Shown one piece after another: positions 17,008 to 26,600 of a DNA stretch of 64,000 nt (position 1 is the stretch's first letter; each line of letters begins with the position of its first letter). This stretch comes from G963676095 sp963676095 (GTDB lineage Bacteria > Bacteroidota > Bacteroidia > Bacteroidales > Prolixibacteraceae), in contig OY781040.1 of NCBI GenBank assembly GCA_963676095.1, positions 1,736,001-1,800,000 of the forward strand, read 5' to 3'. The notes under the pieces are model-generated. The model was given only the letters and a program-made list of their open reading frames with translations. It ran no database searches and had not been told where the DNA came from. The translations under genes were made by a program, and so were the position numbers.

Positions 17008-18279
17008 ATGAAAGAAAAAGTAAAGATAGACGTCACTTCTGAATTTGGGGAATTGGAAGGGGTAATTATCCACTCTCCCGGGCTGGAGGTAGAAGAGATG
17101 ACCCCTGCAACAGCAAAACGGGCCTTGTACAGTGACATTCTAAACTTATCAGTTGCCTGTGACGAATACAAGCAGCTAAAAGGGGTACTGCAAAATGTAT
17201 CTAAATGCTATGAGGTAAAGGACCTGCTCAAGGAAGTCCTGAGTAAACAAGATCTGAAAGAAAACCTGATCAAAGAGATCTGCATGACAGAAAACGCAGG
17301 AGAAATTTACCCCGAGCTAAACGAGCTGGAGCCGGAAGAACTTGCCCGGCAACTCATACACGGAGTTCCGCTACGAAGAAATAACCTGACCCGTTACCTT
17401 AGCCAGGAAAGGTTCAGTCTTTGGCCTTTACATAACTTCATTTTTACCCGCGATGCATCCATGGCTTTCAGAGATGAAATATTAATCGGGAAAATGGCCA
17501 ATAAAGTCAGGGACAGAGAATCAATCATTATGAATATGATCTTTCAAAACCACCCTCTTTTTCAGGCAAAAACGATCAAAGTTCCTGATTCCGGAAATTT
17601 TTCTTCACTGAACGGCATCAATATTGAGGGAGGCGATTTTCAAGTGGCGAGAGAAGATGTTCTGATAATCGGAACAGGTGTCCGTACATCGACACAAGGT
17701 ATCGATTTCATTATCGAGAATATGAAAAAGCGAACGGATACGACACAGCATATCCTGGTACAGGAACTGCCGGACAAGCCGGAATCGTTTATTCACCTTG
17801 ATATGGTTTTTACCCTGCTCGACAGAGACGTCTGCATGATCTATGAACCTTTAATTCTGAAATCCAGCCGTTTTCACACCATACACATCCAGATCGACAA
17901 TGGAGAAGTAACAGGCATCAGCGAGGAAGACAACTTACTAAAAGGATTAAAAAAACTGGGAATGGACATGAAACCTGTTTTTTGCGGAGGAGTCAGGGAC
18001 CTATGGGTTCAGGAACGGGAACAATGGCATAGCGGAGCCAACTTTTTCGCAATAACCCCGGGACAGGTAATCGGATATGAACGAAATGTAAATACTGTGG
18101 AAGAATTATCGGACAATGGATTTGAAGTAGTCAAAGCAAAAGATATTATTGAAGGATCCGCAAAAATTCCGTCTTTCAGGAAATGCGTAATCACAATTGC
18201 AGGATCGGAACTGGCAAGAGGAGGAGGAGGTGCAAGGTGCATGACCATGCCAATTCTCAGAAAACCTGTGGAATGGTAA
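17008..18279 (+). CDS. arcA: Arginine deiminase
   Basis: The 423-residue product carries the guanidino-group-modifying enzyme set. The motifs are the N-terminal SEFGELEGVIIHSPG, NFIFTRDASMAF, NIEGGDFQVARED, FIHLDMVFTLLDRD with the catalytic His, and the nucleophilic cysteine near the end in GGGGARCMTMPILR (about C411). Arginine deiminase hydrolyses arginine to citrulline and ammonia. Ornithine carbamoyltransferase and carbamate kinase genes are not adjacent, so it is not part of a classical ADI operon here. A SpoU-type RNA methyltransferase follows after 31 bases. Confidence 0.9.
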   Translation: MKEKVKIDVTSEFGELEGVIIHSPGLEVEEMTPATAKRALYSDILNLSVACDEYKQLKGVLQNVSKCYEVKDLLKEVLSKQDLKENLIKEICMTENAGEIYPELNELEPEELARQLIHGVPLRRNNLTRYLSQERFSLWPLHNFIFTRDASMAFRDEILIGKMANKVRDRESIIMNMIFQNHPLFQAKTIKVPDSGNFSSLNGINIEGGDFQVAREDVLIIGTGVRTSTQGIDFIIENMKKRTDTTQHILVQELPDKPESFIHLDMVFTLLDRDVCMIYEPLILKSSRFHTIHIQIDNGEVTGISEEDNLLKGLKKLGMDMKPVFCGGVRDLWVQEREQWHSGANFFAITPGQVIGYERNVNTVEELSDNGFEVVKAKDIIEGSAKIPSFRKCVITIAGSELARGGGGARCMTMPILRKPVEW

Positions 18280-18310
18280 AACAGCATAAATACCGGGAAG
18301 AAAAAATCAA

Positions 18311-18841
18311 ATGAGAAAATTACGGACTCATGAGTTAAACAGGCTAAACTCAGACCAGTATCAAAAAGCCGAAAAGTCGCCGATTGTCGTGATCCTTGAC
18401 AATATCAGAAGTTGTAATAACATCGGGTCTATCTTCCGGACATCAGACGCCCTTCTGATTGAGTCGATATACTTATGTGGCATTACGGCACAACCACCTC
18501 ACCGCGATATCCATAAAACAGCACTGGATGCGGAAAAAACAGTACACTGGAGATATTTTAAGCATACGGAAGACGCAATAGTTCTCTTAAAAAAAGAAGG
18601 GTTCAAGGTTTATGCGATCGAACAGATAGACCAAAGTATCAAGCTCCCTGATTTCAGTCCCGATAAAGGTGAGCGGTTGGGACTAATATTCGGGAATGAA
18701 GTAAAAGGGGTTCAGCAAAAGGTAGTAGATCTTTGTGACGGAGCTATTGAGATTCCCCAGTTCGGAATAAAACATTCCTTTAACGTATCGGTAAGCGCAG
18801 GAATCGTTCTTTGGGATATTTTTGCAAAACAAAAATTTTAG
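18311..18841 (+). CDS. SpoU/TrmH-family RNA 2'-O-methyltransferase
   Basis: The 176-residue product has the SPOUT motifs VVILDNIRSCNNIGSIFRTSDA (motif 1), LGLIFGNEVKGVQQKVVD (motif 2) and IEIPQFGIKHSFNVSVSAGIVLWD (motif 3, the trefoil-knot SAM site). It lacks the N-terminal RNA-binding domain of RlmB, so it resembles the short TrmH/TrmL-like group that methylates ribose 2'-OH of tRNA or rRNA. The target nucleotide cannot be assigned. A terminator hairpin lies 4 bases past the stop. Confidence 0.9.
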   Translation: MRKLRTHELNRLNSDQYQKAEKSPIVVILDNIRSCNNIGSIFRTSDALLIESIYLCGITAQPPHRDIHKTALDAEKTVHWRYFKHTEDAIVLLKKEGFKVYAIEQIDQSIKLPDFSPDKGERLGLIFGNEVKGVQQKVVDLCDGAIEIPQFGIKHSFNVSVSAGIVLWDIFAKQKF

Positions 18842-18845
18842 CCAT

Positions 18846-18884
18846 AAAAAAAGGGTGCCGATACCGACACCCTTTTTATTTTTT
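18846..18884. terminator. Bidirectional intrinsic terminator
   Basis: AAAAAAAGGGTG and CACCCTTTTT flank an imperfect inner stem at 18846-18876, followed by further T-rich sequence to 18884. The A-run and T-run on the two sides serve the convergent genes at 18841 (plus) and 18896 (minus). Confidence 0.8.
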
Positions 18885-18895
18885 ATACTCGATGC

Positions 18896-20650
18896 TTATT
18901 TTACAATTTCTTTAAACCTTGCATCGTTGAAATATTTTGCAAACTCCAGGTCCGTAGCGATCTTGCTCTTCAGATCAGGATTGATTTTAACTGCATTTTC
19001 AAGGCTCTCGTACATCAGGTTTTCTTTAGCTGTACGTGCACCAACAATTGCTTTAAAGTATTCTTTCATATAGCAACCCTTCCAGGTACAGTTGTCAAGA
19101 GATTTAAGAGCTCCATTGTTGTCACCGGCAAGAATTTTAGCTAACCCGGCATTGGGTGAATCAGAATCACCAAGTAATTTTACAGCTTTGTCGTATTGAC
19201 CTTTTTTGATGGCAACAATACCCAGGTTATAGTTAACTTCTTCACCAGCACCTGAAGCAGCTCCGAATAATTGTTCTGCCTTATCCAGATCACCTTCTGC
19301 CAATGCAACAGTCCCAAGGTTGTTTTTGATGATTGGTTCGTCGTTTTTCAGACTTTCAGCTTTTTCAAACAAAGGTTTCGCATCAGCATATTTTCCCTGC
19401 TGTGCCAATACCATACCTGCATTGTTATAACCTCTCCAGTCATTCGGATAAACTTTAGTCATGGAGTTGTAGATAGCAAGCTGTTTGTTTTTATCGGTAG
19501 TCAGCGTTGCAGCATATAAAAGTTCTGCAGGATTCAAAGAGGCAGGATCAGAATCAGCCAAGGCGGCAATCTCTTCGTCAGTCTTGCCAATCAGATCGAC
19601 ATTGGCTGTAATTTTAGCACGACGCAACTGAGGCAGGATCTGCTCTGCAAGAACGGTAAAAGCATCAGAAATATTTCTGATTTCACGTTCGCGGACCTCA
19701 GGATCTGAATACATGGAAAGTACGCGAAGGATGAGTTCCTTATCCTGAATATTCGATTTTTCCATCAGTTCTTTAAATCCTTCCCAGTCTTCCGGGGTAA
19801 ATTTGGTATTCAGTTGTGCTTCAACATTCTCTTTTTTCAATTCCCCTTTCAGATATTTGCTGGAAGTATTCTGACGATCTTCAGACAATTTTGTATTGAA
19901 TGCAAGAGTTCCGTCAGGAGAAGCATATGCTGAGACGTCAATGTCTTTTAACTCTTTGCGCTGATCGTCAAAAGCTTGTTTTGTATATTCCTTCAGCTTT
20001 TCAATATCTTCCTTTTTCAATTCTGTATTACGGACAACAGCACTGTTAATCAAATAATGAATATCAGCTGTGTAGTTATCAGGAACAATTCTCTGGAACG
20101 GGTCGATATTCGGGTCATATACACCTGTCGTGTTCTTTTCACGGCGAACACCAATAATAGGTTTCGGGTTATTGATAACAAGGGTAGAAGTTGCAATAAC
20201 ACCATCAGCAACTTTAATCGGATCGAATTCTACACTTTTAACACCTTTCGATGCTTTAATGTGAATTTCCAGATCTGACTGGCGCATATCATCTTTATAA
20301 TCTACCGAACCTTTATAAGAAAAACTTCCGCCATTGGCATAGCTGATCACTTTGTTATTATCGTCAACTTTCTCGCCCTGAAGGGTAACCGGTTCGTAAG
20401 ATGTTTCACCGTTAGCGTACTTCAAGACAGGAGTAGCAACCAATGTTACCTTCTTTTTGAAATATTTTGCAGGGAAACGGCCATCAACAGCGGCATCCAC
20501 TTTGCCTGCATTTGCTTCAAGAACTTCGGGGGTTACCTGAAAATTGATCTTATCAGCATTCTTCTTCATCTTCTTAAGGCCTGAGCAGCTTGATAGTAAT
20601 ATAGCTGCCAATGCGATAGAGGCTAGAGGTTTAAAGTTAAATCTTTTCAT
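18896..20650 (-). CDS. TPR-containing outer-envelope lipoprotein
   Basis: The 584-residue product begins with a lipoprotein signal (lipobox LLSSCSG, lipidated Cys at about residue 22). The N-terminal half (about 35-200) is beta-rich. The middle region (about 245-340) has VSAYASPDGTLAFNTKLSEDRQ, which resembles the peptidoglycan-binding loop of OmpA-like domains. The C-terminal half has several tetratricopeptide repeats (around 395-500, for example WRGYNNAGMVLAQQGKYADA and IKNNLGTVALAEGDLDKAEQ). Such lipoproteins serve as envelope scaffolds in Bacteroidota, but the role here is unknown. On the minus strand a -7-like TAATTTTG lies about 50 bases upstream (20706-20699). Confidence 0.88.
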   Translation of the reverse strand: MKRFNFKPLASIALAAILLSSCSGLKKMKKNADKINFQVTPEVLEANAGKVDAAVDGRFPAKYFKKKVTLVATPVLKYANGETSYEPVTLQGEKVDDNNKVISYANGGSFSYKGSVDYKDDMRQSDLEIHIKASKGVKSVEFDPIKVADGVIATSTLVINNPKPIIGVRREKNTTGVYDPNIDPFQRIVPDNYTADIHYLINSAVVRNTELKKEDIEKLKEYTKQAFDDQRKELKDIDVSAYASPDGTLAFNTKLSEDRQNTSSKYLKGELKKENVEAQLNTKFTPEDWEGFKELMEKSNIQDKELILRVLSMYSDPEVREREIRNISDAFTVLAEQILPQLRRAKITANVDLIGKTDEEIAALADSDPASLNPAELLYAATLTTDKNKQLAIYNSMTKVYPNDWRGYNNAGMVLAQQGKYADAKPLFEKAESLKNDEPIIKNNLGTVALAEGDLDKAEQLFGAASGAGEEVNYNLGIVAIKKGQYDKAVKLLGDSDSPNAGLAKILAGDNNGALKSLDNCTWKGCYMKEYFKAIVGARTAKENLMYESLENAVKINPDLKSKIATDLEFAKYFNDARFKEIVK

Positions 20651-20745
20651 TTTGACAGTATTAAATATTCATTTCGTAATTATACCGGTTCTTTTTCACA
20701 AAATTAGCAATGTTTTAATGATTTTAAAGAAATCAAGTCACTTTT

Positions 20746-21381
20746 TTAGCTCATTAAAATACGGTTAACGCCATTCGTATATTCCTTATCAAATATATGA
20801 CCAATAATGGCCCGATAATGTTCACGGTTTTCCACAAAATCGATCTGATTTATGTCGATCAGTAAAACCGGGTATTCCATATGATGCCGGAAAAAACTAA
20901 AATATCCTCTTCTTATTTTCTCCAGATATTCCCGGCTGATATTTTGTTCGTACTGTCTGCTTCTCTTTCGTATGTTTTTCAACAATTTTTCTTCGTCGAC
21001 ATGTAAATATACATACAAATCAGGTTTAGGAATCTTACCGTAAACGATATTGAAAAACTGCCTGTATAATCGAAATTCATCGGAAGACAACGTGTTCTCT
21101 GCAAAAATAAGCGACTTATTAAAATAGTAGTCCGACACCAGGAATGAAGAAAACAATTCGGGCCCGGCAACATTCCGGCGAAGTTGCATATACCGGTCGG
21201 CGAGAAAAGACATCTCGAGCTGGAAAGCATACTTTTCCTGATCCTCGTAAAATTTAGGAAGAAAAGGATTGTCCCCAAACCCTTCCAGCAACATCCGCGC
21301 CCCAAAATCCCTGGCAATCATTCTTACGAGGGTCGTTTTACCTGCGCCAATGTTACCTTCTATAACCAGATAATGCATCAT
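20746..21381 (-). CDS. Deoxynucleoside kinase
   Basis: The 211-residue product starts MMHYLVIEGNIGAGKTTLVRMIARDF (Walker A GNIGAGKTT) and includes RQFFNIVYGKIPKPDLYVYLH and RKRSRQYEQNISREYLEKI, with the conserved Arg/Glu lid of the dNK/dGK family. It phosphorylates deoxynucleosides for salvage; the base specificity is not clear. Either of two adjacent Met codons may be the start. It follows the prolyl oligopeptidase gene by 8 bases and is probably cotranscribed. Confidence 0.92.
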   Translation of the reverse strand: MMHYLVIEGNIGAGKTTLVRMIARDFGARMLLEGFGDNPFLPKFYEDQEKYAFQLEMSFLADRYMQLRRNVAGPELFSSFLVSDYYFNKSLIFAENTLSSDEFRLYRQFFNIVYGKIPKPDLYVYLHVDEEKLLKNIRKRSRQYEQNISREYLEKIRRGYFSFFRHHMEYPVLLIDINQIDFVENREHYRAIIGHIFDKEYTNGVNRILMS

Positions 21382-21389
21382 TTCGCTGA

Positions 21390-23495
21390 TTATTCAACTT
21401 TCATCCCAAGCTGATAAAACATAAAAGACCAGACATCAGTATATTCATCAATGATCTTAGCCGTCGGTTTTCCACCTCCATGTCCTGCTTTTGTATCGAT
21501 ACGGATCAGGACGGGTAACTTCCCGGCATTATATTCCTGCAGTCTGGCAATATATTTGAATGAATGGGCGGGCACCACCCTATCGTCATGATCGGCAGTG
21601 GTGACCAGAATGGCCGGATACTTCGCACCTTTTTTTATGTTGTGATATGGCGAATAAGAATACAGATATTCAAACATTTCCTTACTGTCTTCACTGGTCC
21701 CGTAATCGCCTGCCCAGGCCCAGCCAATGGTAAACTTATGAAAACGAAGCATATCCATAACACCAACCGCAGGCAGGGCAACACGGAAAAGATCCGGGCG
21801 CTGATTAACAACGGCCCCGATAAGAAGTCCTCCGTTTGATCCCCCCATGATCGCCAACTTATTGCTGTTGGTATATTTCGAGCTGATCAGGTATTCGGCT
21901 GCAGCAATAAAATCGTCAAATACATTTTGCTTCTGCATCTTTGTTCCTGCCTTATGCCATTCTTCGCCATACTCCCCTCCGCCCCTAATATTTGCAAGGG
22001 CAAACACGCCTCCGTCTTCAATAAAGGCCATACGTGTGGAAGAGAACGAAGGAGTAAGACTGATATTAAAACCGCCGTATCCGTAAAGCAAGGTCGGATT
22101 CTTGCCGTTAAGCTCAGTCCCTTTTTTATAAACAATAAACATCGGGATCCGGGTGCTGTCCCGGGAAGCGTAAAACTCCTGTTTTACGATATAATCGTCC
22201 GGGTTAAAACTAACTTCCGGCCTGTAATACAGACTAACCTTTTTCCTGTCAAAATCGTAACGGTAAATTTCTCCGGGCGTATTGAAAGAAGTGTAGCTAA
22301 AAAATGCCACCGGTTCATTCTTCTTTCCGGAAAATGCCCCTACGCTTCCAACACCCGGAAGGTCAATCACGTAATCAAATTTCCCGTCATAATCATAGAC
22401 CCGTACGTCGCTATGAGCATCTTTCATATACACGGCGACAATTTTTCCTCCTGCAAAACTGACATACTGAATTACGTTTTCACTTTCCGGGATTATATCG
22501 GTCCACGCACTTTCCTCTGGATGGTTTATATTGATCTTCACCAGCCTGTATTTTGGCGCTTTATAATTAGTCAAGACGAACAGGTCGTCCCCAATATTAT
22601 CCATAGCATTGAACTCGTAATCGAAACTTTCCATAAACGGAATAAAGTCCGCTTGTTTAGCAGTCAGATCTTTAACAGACAAAGCGTTCCCGTTCGTTGC
22701 CTCACTGACCGATAAGACAAGAAAATGCTTATCGTCGGTAACTTCAGCGCCAAACATGCGTTTAGGGCGTTCTTTATCCTGCATAATGAGCCTGTCGTCC
22801 GATTGCGAGGTCCCCAGTTTATGGTAATATACCTTTTGAAATTCGTTCGCGGCAGAAAGTTCACTTCCCCTGGCAGGCTCATCATAAGCGCTGTAAAAGA
22901 ATCCGCCGTCATACCAGCTGAGATTCGAGAATTTCACCCAGACAAGGTGGTCATCGAGTAATTTCCCGGTTTCAATATTTTTTACGAATATTTCATTCCA
23001 ATCCGACCCGGACCGGGCAATCATATAAATAAGGTACTTATCGTCATCGGATATATCAATCCCTGAAAGAGCGACTGTCCCGTCATCGGATAAAGTATTC
23101 GGGTCAAGCACAACCCGGGGTTCCCCGCCAATGGAATCAGTCACGTATAATACGCTTTGATTCTGAAGCCCGTCATTCTTGAAGAAGAAATATTTCCCTG
23201 CCTTTTTAAAAGGGGTACCATATTTAGGATAATTTAAAAGATCAGTCAGCTGTTTCCTGATTTTATCCCTGTAGGGAAGTTTCTCCAGGTAAGAAAATGT
23301 TACTTTATTCTCTTCCTTCACCCAGTCAGCTGTTTCTTTCGAGGTATCATTTTCGAGCCAGCGATAAGGATCTCCCACTTCAGTCCCAAAATAGTTATCT
23401 TTCACCTCAACTTTTTTGGTGACCGGATATTGAATTGATTTTTCTGAACATGAAAACATACACAATACGAATAAAATATAAACCAGTTTCTTCAT
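21390..23495 (-). CDS. Prolyl oligopeptidase family serine peptidase (lipoprotein)
   Basis: I use the ATG at 23495, giving 701 residues that start with a lipoprotein signal MKKLVYILFVLCMFSCSE; the open frame upstream to 23552 would bury this signal. The N-terminal part forms the beta-propeller (DPYRWLENDTSKETADWVKE and on). The C-terminal hydrolase domain holds the serine motif MGGSNGGLL, the Asp in ADHDDRVVPAHSFKY and the His in AGHGGGKPTAK. It cleaves short proline-containing peptides, probably in the periplasm or at the outer membrane. Confidence 0.94.
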   Translation of the reverse strand: MKKLVYILFVLCMFSCSEKSIQYPVTKKVEVKDNYFGTEVGDPYRWLENDTSKETADWVKEENKVTFSYLEKLPYRDKIRKQLTDLLNYPKYGTPFKKAGKYFFFKNDGLQNQSVLYVTDSIGGEPRVVLDPNTLSDDGTVALSGIDISDDDKYLIYMIARSGSDWNEIFVKNIETGKLLDDHLVWVKFSNLSWYDGGFFYSAYDEPARGSELSAANEFQKVYYHKLGTSQSDDRLIMQDKERPKRMFGAEVTDDKHFLVLSVSEATNGNALSVKDLTAKQADFIPFMESFDYEFNAMDNIGDDLFVLTNYKAPKYRLVKININHPEESAWTDIIPESENVIQYVSFAGGKIVAVYMKDAHSDVRVYDYDGKFDYVIDLPGVGSVGAFSGKKNEPVAFFSYTSFNTPGEIYRYDFDRKKVSLYYRPEVSFNPDDYIVKQEFYASRDSTRIPMFIVYKKGTELNGKNPTLLYGYGGFNISLTPSFSSTRMAFIEDGGVFALANIRGGGEYGEEWHKAGTKMQKQNVFDDFIAAAEYLISSKYTNSNKLAIMGGSNGGLLIGAVVNQRPDLFRVALPAVGVMDMLRFHKFTIGWAWAGDYGTSEDSKEMFEYLYSYSPYHNIKKGAKYPAILVTTADHDDRVVPAHSFKYIARLQEYNAGKLPVLIRIDTKAGHGGGKPTAKIIDEYTDVWSFMFYQLGMKVE

Positions 23496-23624
23496 TTCCG
23501 GGTAATTTAATTTTACAGTTTTACAATGAGCAATCCAGTTAAATAAAGTCATATGGCACTTTCAGGCAATATGCCTGAAAATTTGAGATCTAAAAATAAA
23601 TTAGTCCCGGGAACGCTTAAAAAA

Positions 23625-24110
23625 TTACAGATTTTTTTTACTATCCCTGATACGGCGATCTTTTCTGCTCCCTGTAACCTGCCCGATAATCACTCCTGCA
23701 GCAAAAGCCGGGGCAATAAAATTCCACAGATCAGAATTCGGGAAAAACAGACTTGTCACATACGCCAAAGCGCCCAAAAGGGCAGTCCAGATAAAGGAAT
23801 GGAGATATGTAAAATAAAAAGGAGGATAAAAACCATGACTTTTCCTCATGTGGTCGCTCATTTGAGACTGAATCCGGTCCAGTTCCCGGCGCTCCGGCCC
23901 GGGCTCACGGATTGCCTTTCCAACGCTTTCCTTATCTTTCTCCATCTGGTGGCAAAAGGAACGGCATTCCCTGCACGAGGAAGCAAATTTATCAGCCAGT
24001 TCCGCCATCCGGAGCAATTCTTCGATGCGAAAAAAACGGAGGTCGCGCCTCTTTATCCCTTCAAGCTGATGGACAACATCCTTCTCATAATTGGAATACC
24101 AGTTTTCCAT
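23625..24110 (-). CDS. Hypothetical protein with two C-terminal membrane helices
   Basis: Starting at the ATG at 24110 the product has 161 residues (MENWYSNYEKDVVHQLEGIK). The frame extends to 24179 but the added residues look spurious. The N-terminal 100 residues are charged and helical, with a Cys-rich spot SSCRECRSFCHQMEKDKES. Two hydrophobic segments (SFIWTALLGALAYVTSLFF and LWNFIAPAFAAGVIIGQVTG) follow, then a very basic tail. It probably sits in the inner membrane with a cytoplasmic coiled N-terminus. I do not recognise the family. It lies downstream of pnp. Confidence 0.72.
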   Translation of the reverse strand: MENWYSNYEKDVVHQLEGIKRRDLRFFRIEELLRMAELADKFASSCRECRSFCHQMEKDKESVGKAIREPGPERRELDRIQSQMSDHMRKSHGFYPPFYFTYLHSFIWTALLGALAYVTSLFFPNSDLWNFIAPAFAAGVIIGQVTGSRKDRRIRDSKKNL

Positions 24111-24191
24111 AATAAAGATCAGATAGTACAACCAAAGTGTATCAGGGTACAAATATAAAAAATGCCCGCGTACGAGCATTTAATTTTGATT

Positions 24192-26456
24192 TTATCTTCT
24201 GTACCTGTCCCGGTTATCCCGGCGGTCCCTGTTGTCTCGGCGGTCTCCGTTGTCTCGGCGGTCTCCGTCGTTATCCCGACGGGGCGGACGACTTTCCCGG
24301 TCCCTTTCAGGACGTTCAACGTACCCTTCCGGTTTCGGAAGAAGCGCCTTTCTGGATAGTCTCAGTTTATTATCCCGGTCGATATCCAGAAGTTTGACCT
24401 CGATCTCTTCACCTACTTTCAAAACGCTTTCGACATTCTGTACACGATCCCAGCTAATCTCGGAAACATGCAACAGACCTTCCTTCCCCGGAAGTATCTC
24501 GACAAACGCGCCAAAAGTTGTGATCGATTTGATCTTACCTTTATAGATTTCTCCCTTTTCAGGAAGGGCAATGATCCGTTTAATACGTTCCTTTGCAGCA
24601 TCCAGTGCATCCTTATTGATACCGGAAATCTCAACATAACCAAAATCGTCTTTTTCTTCGATAACAATGGTTGTTTTGGTTTCTTCCTGCAATTTCTGGA
24701 TATTTTTCCCGCCAGGACCGATAATCGGGCCAATCATATCTTTCGGGATCTGAATAGTCTCGACACGGGGAACATTTGGCTTGAACTCAGGACGTGGTTC
24801 CGAAATCACTTCCATGATTTTTCCAAGAATGAATTCCCTTCCCTGTTTAGCCTGTAATAAAGCTTTTGCCATCACTTCATAGGAAAGGCCATCGACCTTA
24901 ATATCCATCTGGGTGGCGGTAACTCCTTTTTCTGTTCCTGTTACTTTAAAATCCATGTCGCCAAGATGGTCTTCATCACCAAGGATATCCGAAAGAATAG
25001 CAAATTTGTCAGATCCTTTATCGGTAATCAACCCCATGGCAATTCCTGAAACAGGACGTTTCATTTTTATACCGGCGTCAAGCATAGCCATAGTCCCGGC
25101 ACAAACAGTAGCCATTGAAGAAGACCCGTTCGACTCGAGAATATCGGAAACCAGGCGTACCACATAAGGGAAATTGTCAGGGATCATCCGCTTTAATGCA
25201 CGGTAAGCCAGGTTTCCATGTCCAATTTCACGGCGGCTAAGCCCTCTTGGCGTCTTTGGTTCCCCAACGCAGAAAGGAGGGAAATTATAATGAAGCAGAA
25301 ATCTTTCTGTTCCTTGCACCGTTACGCCATCGATCATCTTTTCATCCATCTTTGTCCCCAGTGTCACAGAAGACAGCGATTGTGTCTCTCCACGGGTAAA
25401 GATTGAAGATCCATGTGTTCCGGGAAGATAATTTACTTCGCCCCAGATCGGCCTGATCTGTGTGGTATTACGTCCATCCAACCGGATACCTTCATCCAGG
25501 ATCATCCGCCGCATTGCTTCCTTCTCAACATCGTGATAATACCTTTTGATCAACTTCTCATGCAGATCAACGTCAATCTCCTCATTTTCAGCATTGGCTT
25601 CTTTGTAAGCCTCCACATACTCATCAACGATTTTCGAGAATGACTCCATCCGGAGCTGTTTATCCTTAATCTGCTGTTTAGCGATATCATAACATTTCGG
25701 ATAAAGATCGGCATGTACTTTTCCGCGCAATACCTCATCATTAACCTCATGACAGTATACTCTCTTGACAACACCCACTTCGGCGGCAAGCTCTTCCTGC
25801 ACTTTGCAATGCACCTTTATGGCTTCGTGAGCGGTTTTAATAGCTTCGAGCATGTCCTCTTCGCTAACCTCGTCCATCTCTCCTTCAACCATCATAATAT
25901 TGTCGGAGGAAGCACCGACCATGATATCGATATCGGACTCTTTCAGTTGGCTTGCACTCGGATTGACGATGAATTTTCCATTAATCCGCCCAACCCTTAC
26001 TTCGGAAATAGGACATTCGAATGGGACATCCGAAACCTGAATTGCTGCAGATGCAGCCAATCCTGCTAAAGAATCGGGCATAACATTTTCGTCGGCCGAA
26101 ATCAATGAAATCATAACTGCTGTTTCAGCATGATAGTCTTCAGGGAAAAGAGGACGCAGGGCGCGGTCAACAAGCCTTGCTATCAAAATCTCCTCGTCAG
26201 AAGGACGAGCTTCTCTTTTTAGGAACCCACCAGGGAAACGACCTGCTGCGGAAAATTTCTCACGATAATCTACAGAAACCGGCATAAAATCAACATCTGC
26301 ACCAGCCTCTTTTGCCGAAACCACAGTTGCCAGCAGCATCGTATCACCCATTCTTACAACAACTGCTCCATCGGCCTGTTTGGCCAGACGACCGGTCTCA
26401 ATCGTGATTGTACGTCCGTCACCAAGGTCAATTGTCTTAATAATTGCTTGATTCAT
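24192..26456 (-). CDS. pnp: Polyribonucleotide nucleotidyltransferase
   Basis: The 754-residue product is a full PNPase. It has two RNase PH cores (EAGADVDFMPVSVDYREKFSAAGR in the first; GTEKGVTATQMDIKVDGL in the second), a KH domain (PKDMIGPIIGPGGKNIQKLQ) and an S1 domain (GKIKSITTFGAFVEILPGKEGLLH). A C-terminal low-complexity tail of repeated RRDN/RD units follows. It degrades RNA phosphorolytically and can add tails. It follows rpsO with a 144-base spacer containing a strong hairpin, the classic rpsO-pnp arrangement. Confidence 0.97.
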   Translation of the reverse strand: MNQAIIKTIDLGDGRTITIETGRLAKQADGAVVVRMGDTMLLATVVSAKEAGADVDFMPVSVDYREKFSAAGRFPGGFLKREARPSDEEILIARLVDRALRPLFPEDYHAETAVMISLISADENVMPDSLAGLAASAAIQVSDVPFECPISEVRVGRINGKFIVNPSASQLKESDIDIMVGASSDNIMMVEGEMDEVSEEDMLEAIKTAHEAIKVHCKVQEELAAEVGVVKRVYCHEVNDEVLRGKVHADLYPKCYDIAKQQIKDKQLRMESFSKIVDEYVEAYKEANAENEEIDVDLHEKLIKRYYHDVEKEAMRRMILDEGIRLDGRNTTQIRPIWGEVNYLPGTHGSSIFTRGETQSLSSVTLGTKMDEKMIDGVTVQGTERFLLHYNFPPFCVGEPKTPRGLSRREIGHGNLAYRALKRMIPDNFPYVVRLVSDILESNGSSSMATVCAGTMAMLDAGIKMKRPVSGIAMGLITDKGSDKFAILSDILGDEDHLGDMDFKVTGTEKGVTATQMDIKVDGLSYEVMAKALLQAKQGREFILGKIMEVISEPRPEFKPNVPRVETIQIPKDMIGPIIGPGGKNIQKLQEETKTTIVIEEKDDFGYVEISGINKDALDAAKERIKRIIALPEKGEIYKGKIKSITTFGAFVEILPGKEGLLHVSEISWDRVQNVESVLKVGEEIEVKLLDIDRDNKLRLSRKALLPKPEGYVERPERDRESRPPRRDNDGDRRDNGDRRDNRDRRDNRDRYRR
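24197..24290 (-). repeat. Tandem repeat encoding Arg/Asp-rich tail of PNPase
   Basis: Short degenerate units of 12-18 bases (based on cggcggtctccgttgtct) are repeated in tandem and encode GDRRDNGDRRDNRDRRDNRD at the end of pnp. Confidence 0.8.
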
Positions 26457-26556
26457 AAATAAAAATAGAACTAAAATTTAACAATACGAACTTTTCAATC
26501 CGTGGTGGGGATTTAAACCTTTATATTTCGATTATTTTTCAATGGTTCGTTTCAAA

Positions 26557-26594
26557 AATAATAAAAGGCAATAAAATTATTGCCTTTTATTATT
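26557..26594 (-). terminator. 18-bp perfect hairpin between rpsO and pnp
   Basis: The left arm 26557-26574 and the right arm 26577-26594 are fully complementary over 18 bp with a 2-base loop. On the minus strand the hairpin starts 6 bases after the rpsO stop and is followed by TTTGAAAC after an A/T-rich arm. It can act as the rpsO terminator or as an RNA-processing site ahead of pnp. Confidence 0.8.
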
Positions 26595-26600
26595 GATTTT

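Noticed and set aside
24197..24290. CRISPR-like repeat array
   Set aside because: Units are contiguous, degenerate and in frame with pnp; there are no spacers or cas genes.
24137..24397. Plus-strand frames with Gly/Arg/Ser repeats
   Set aside because: They are antisense shadows of the repetitive pnp tail.
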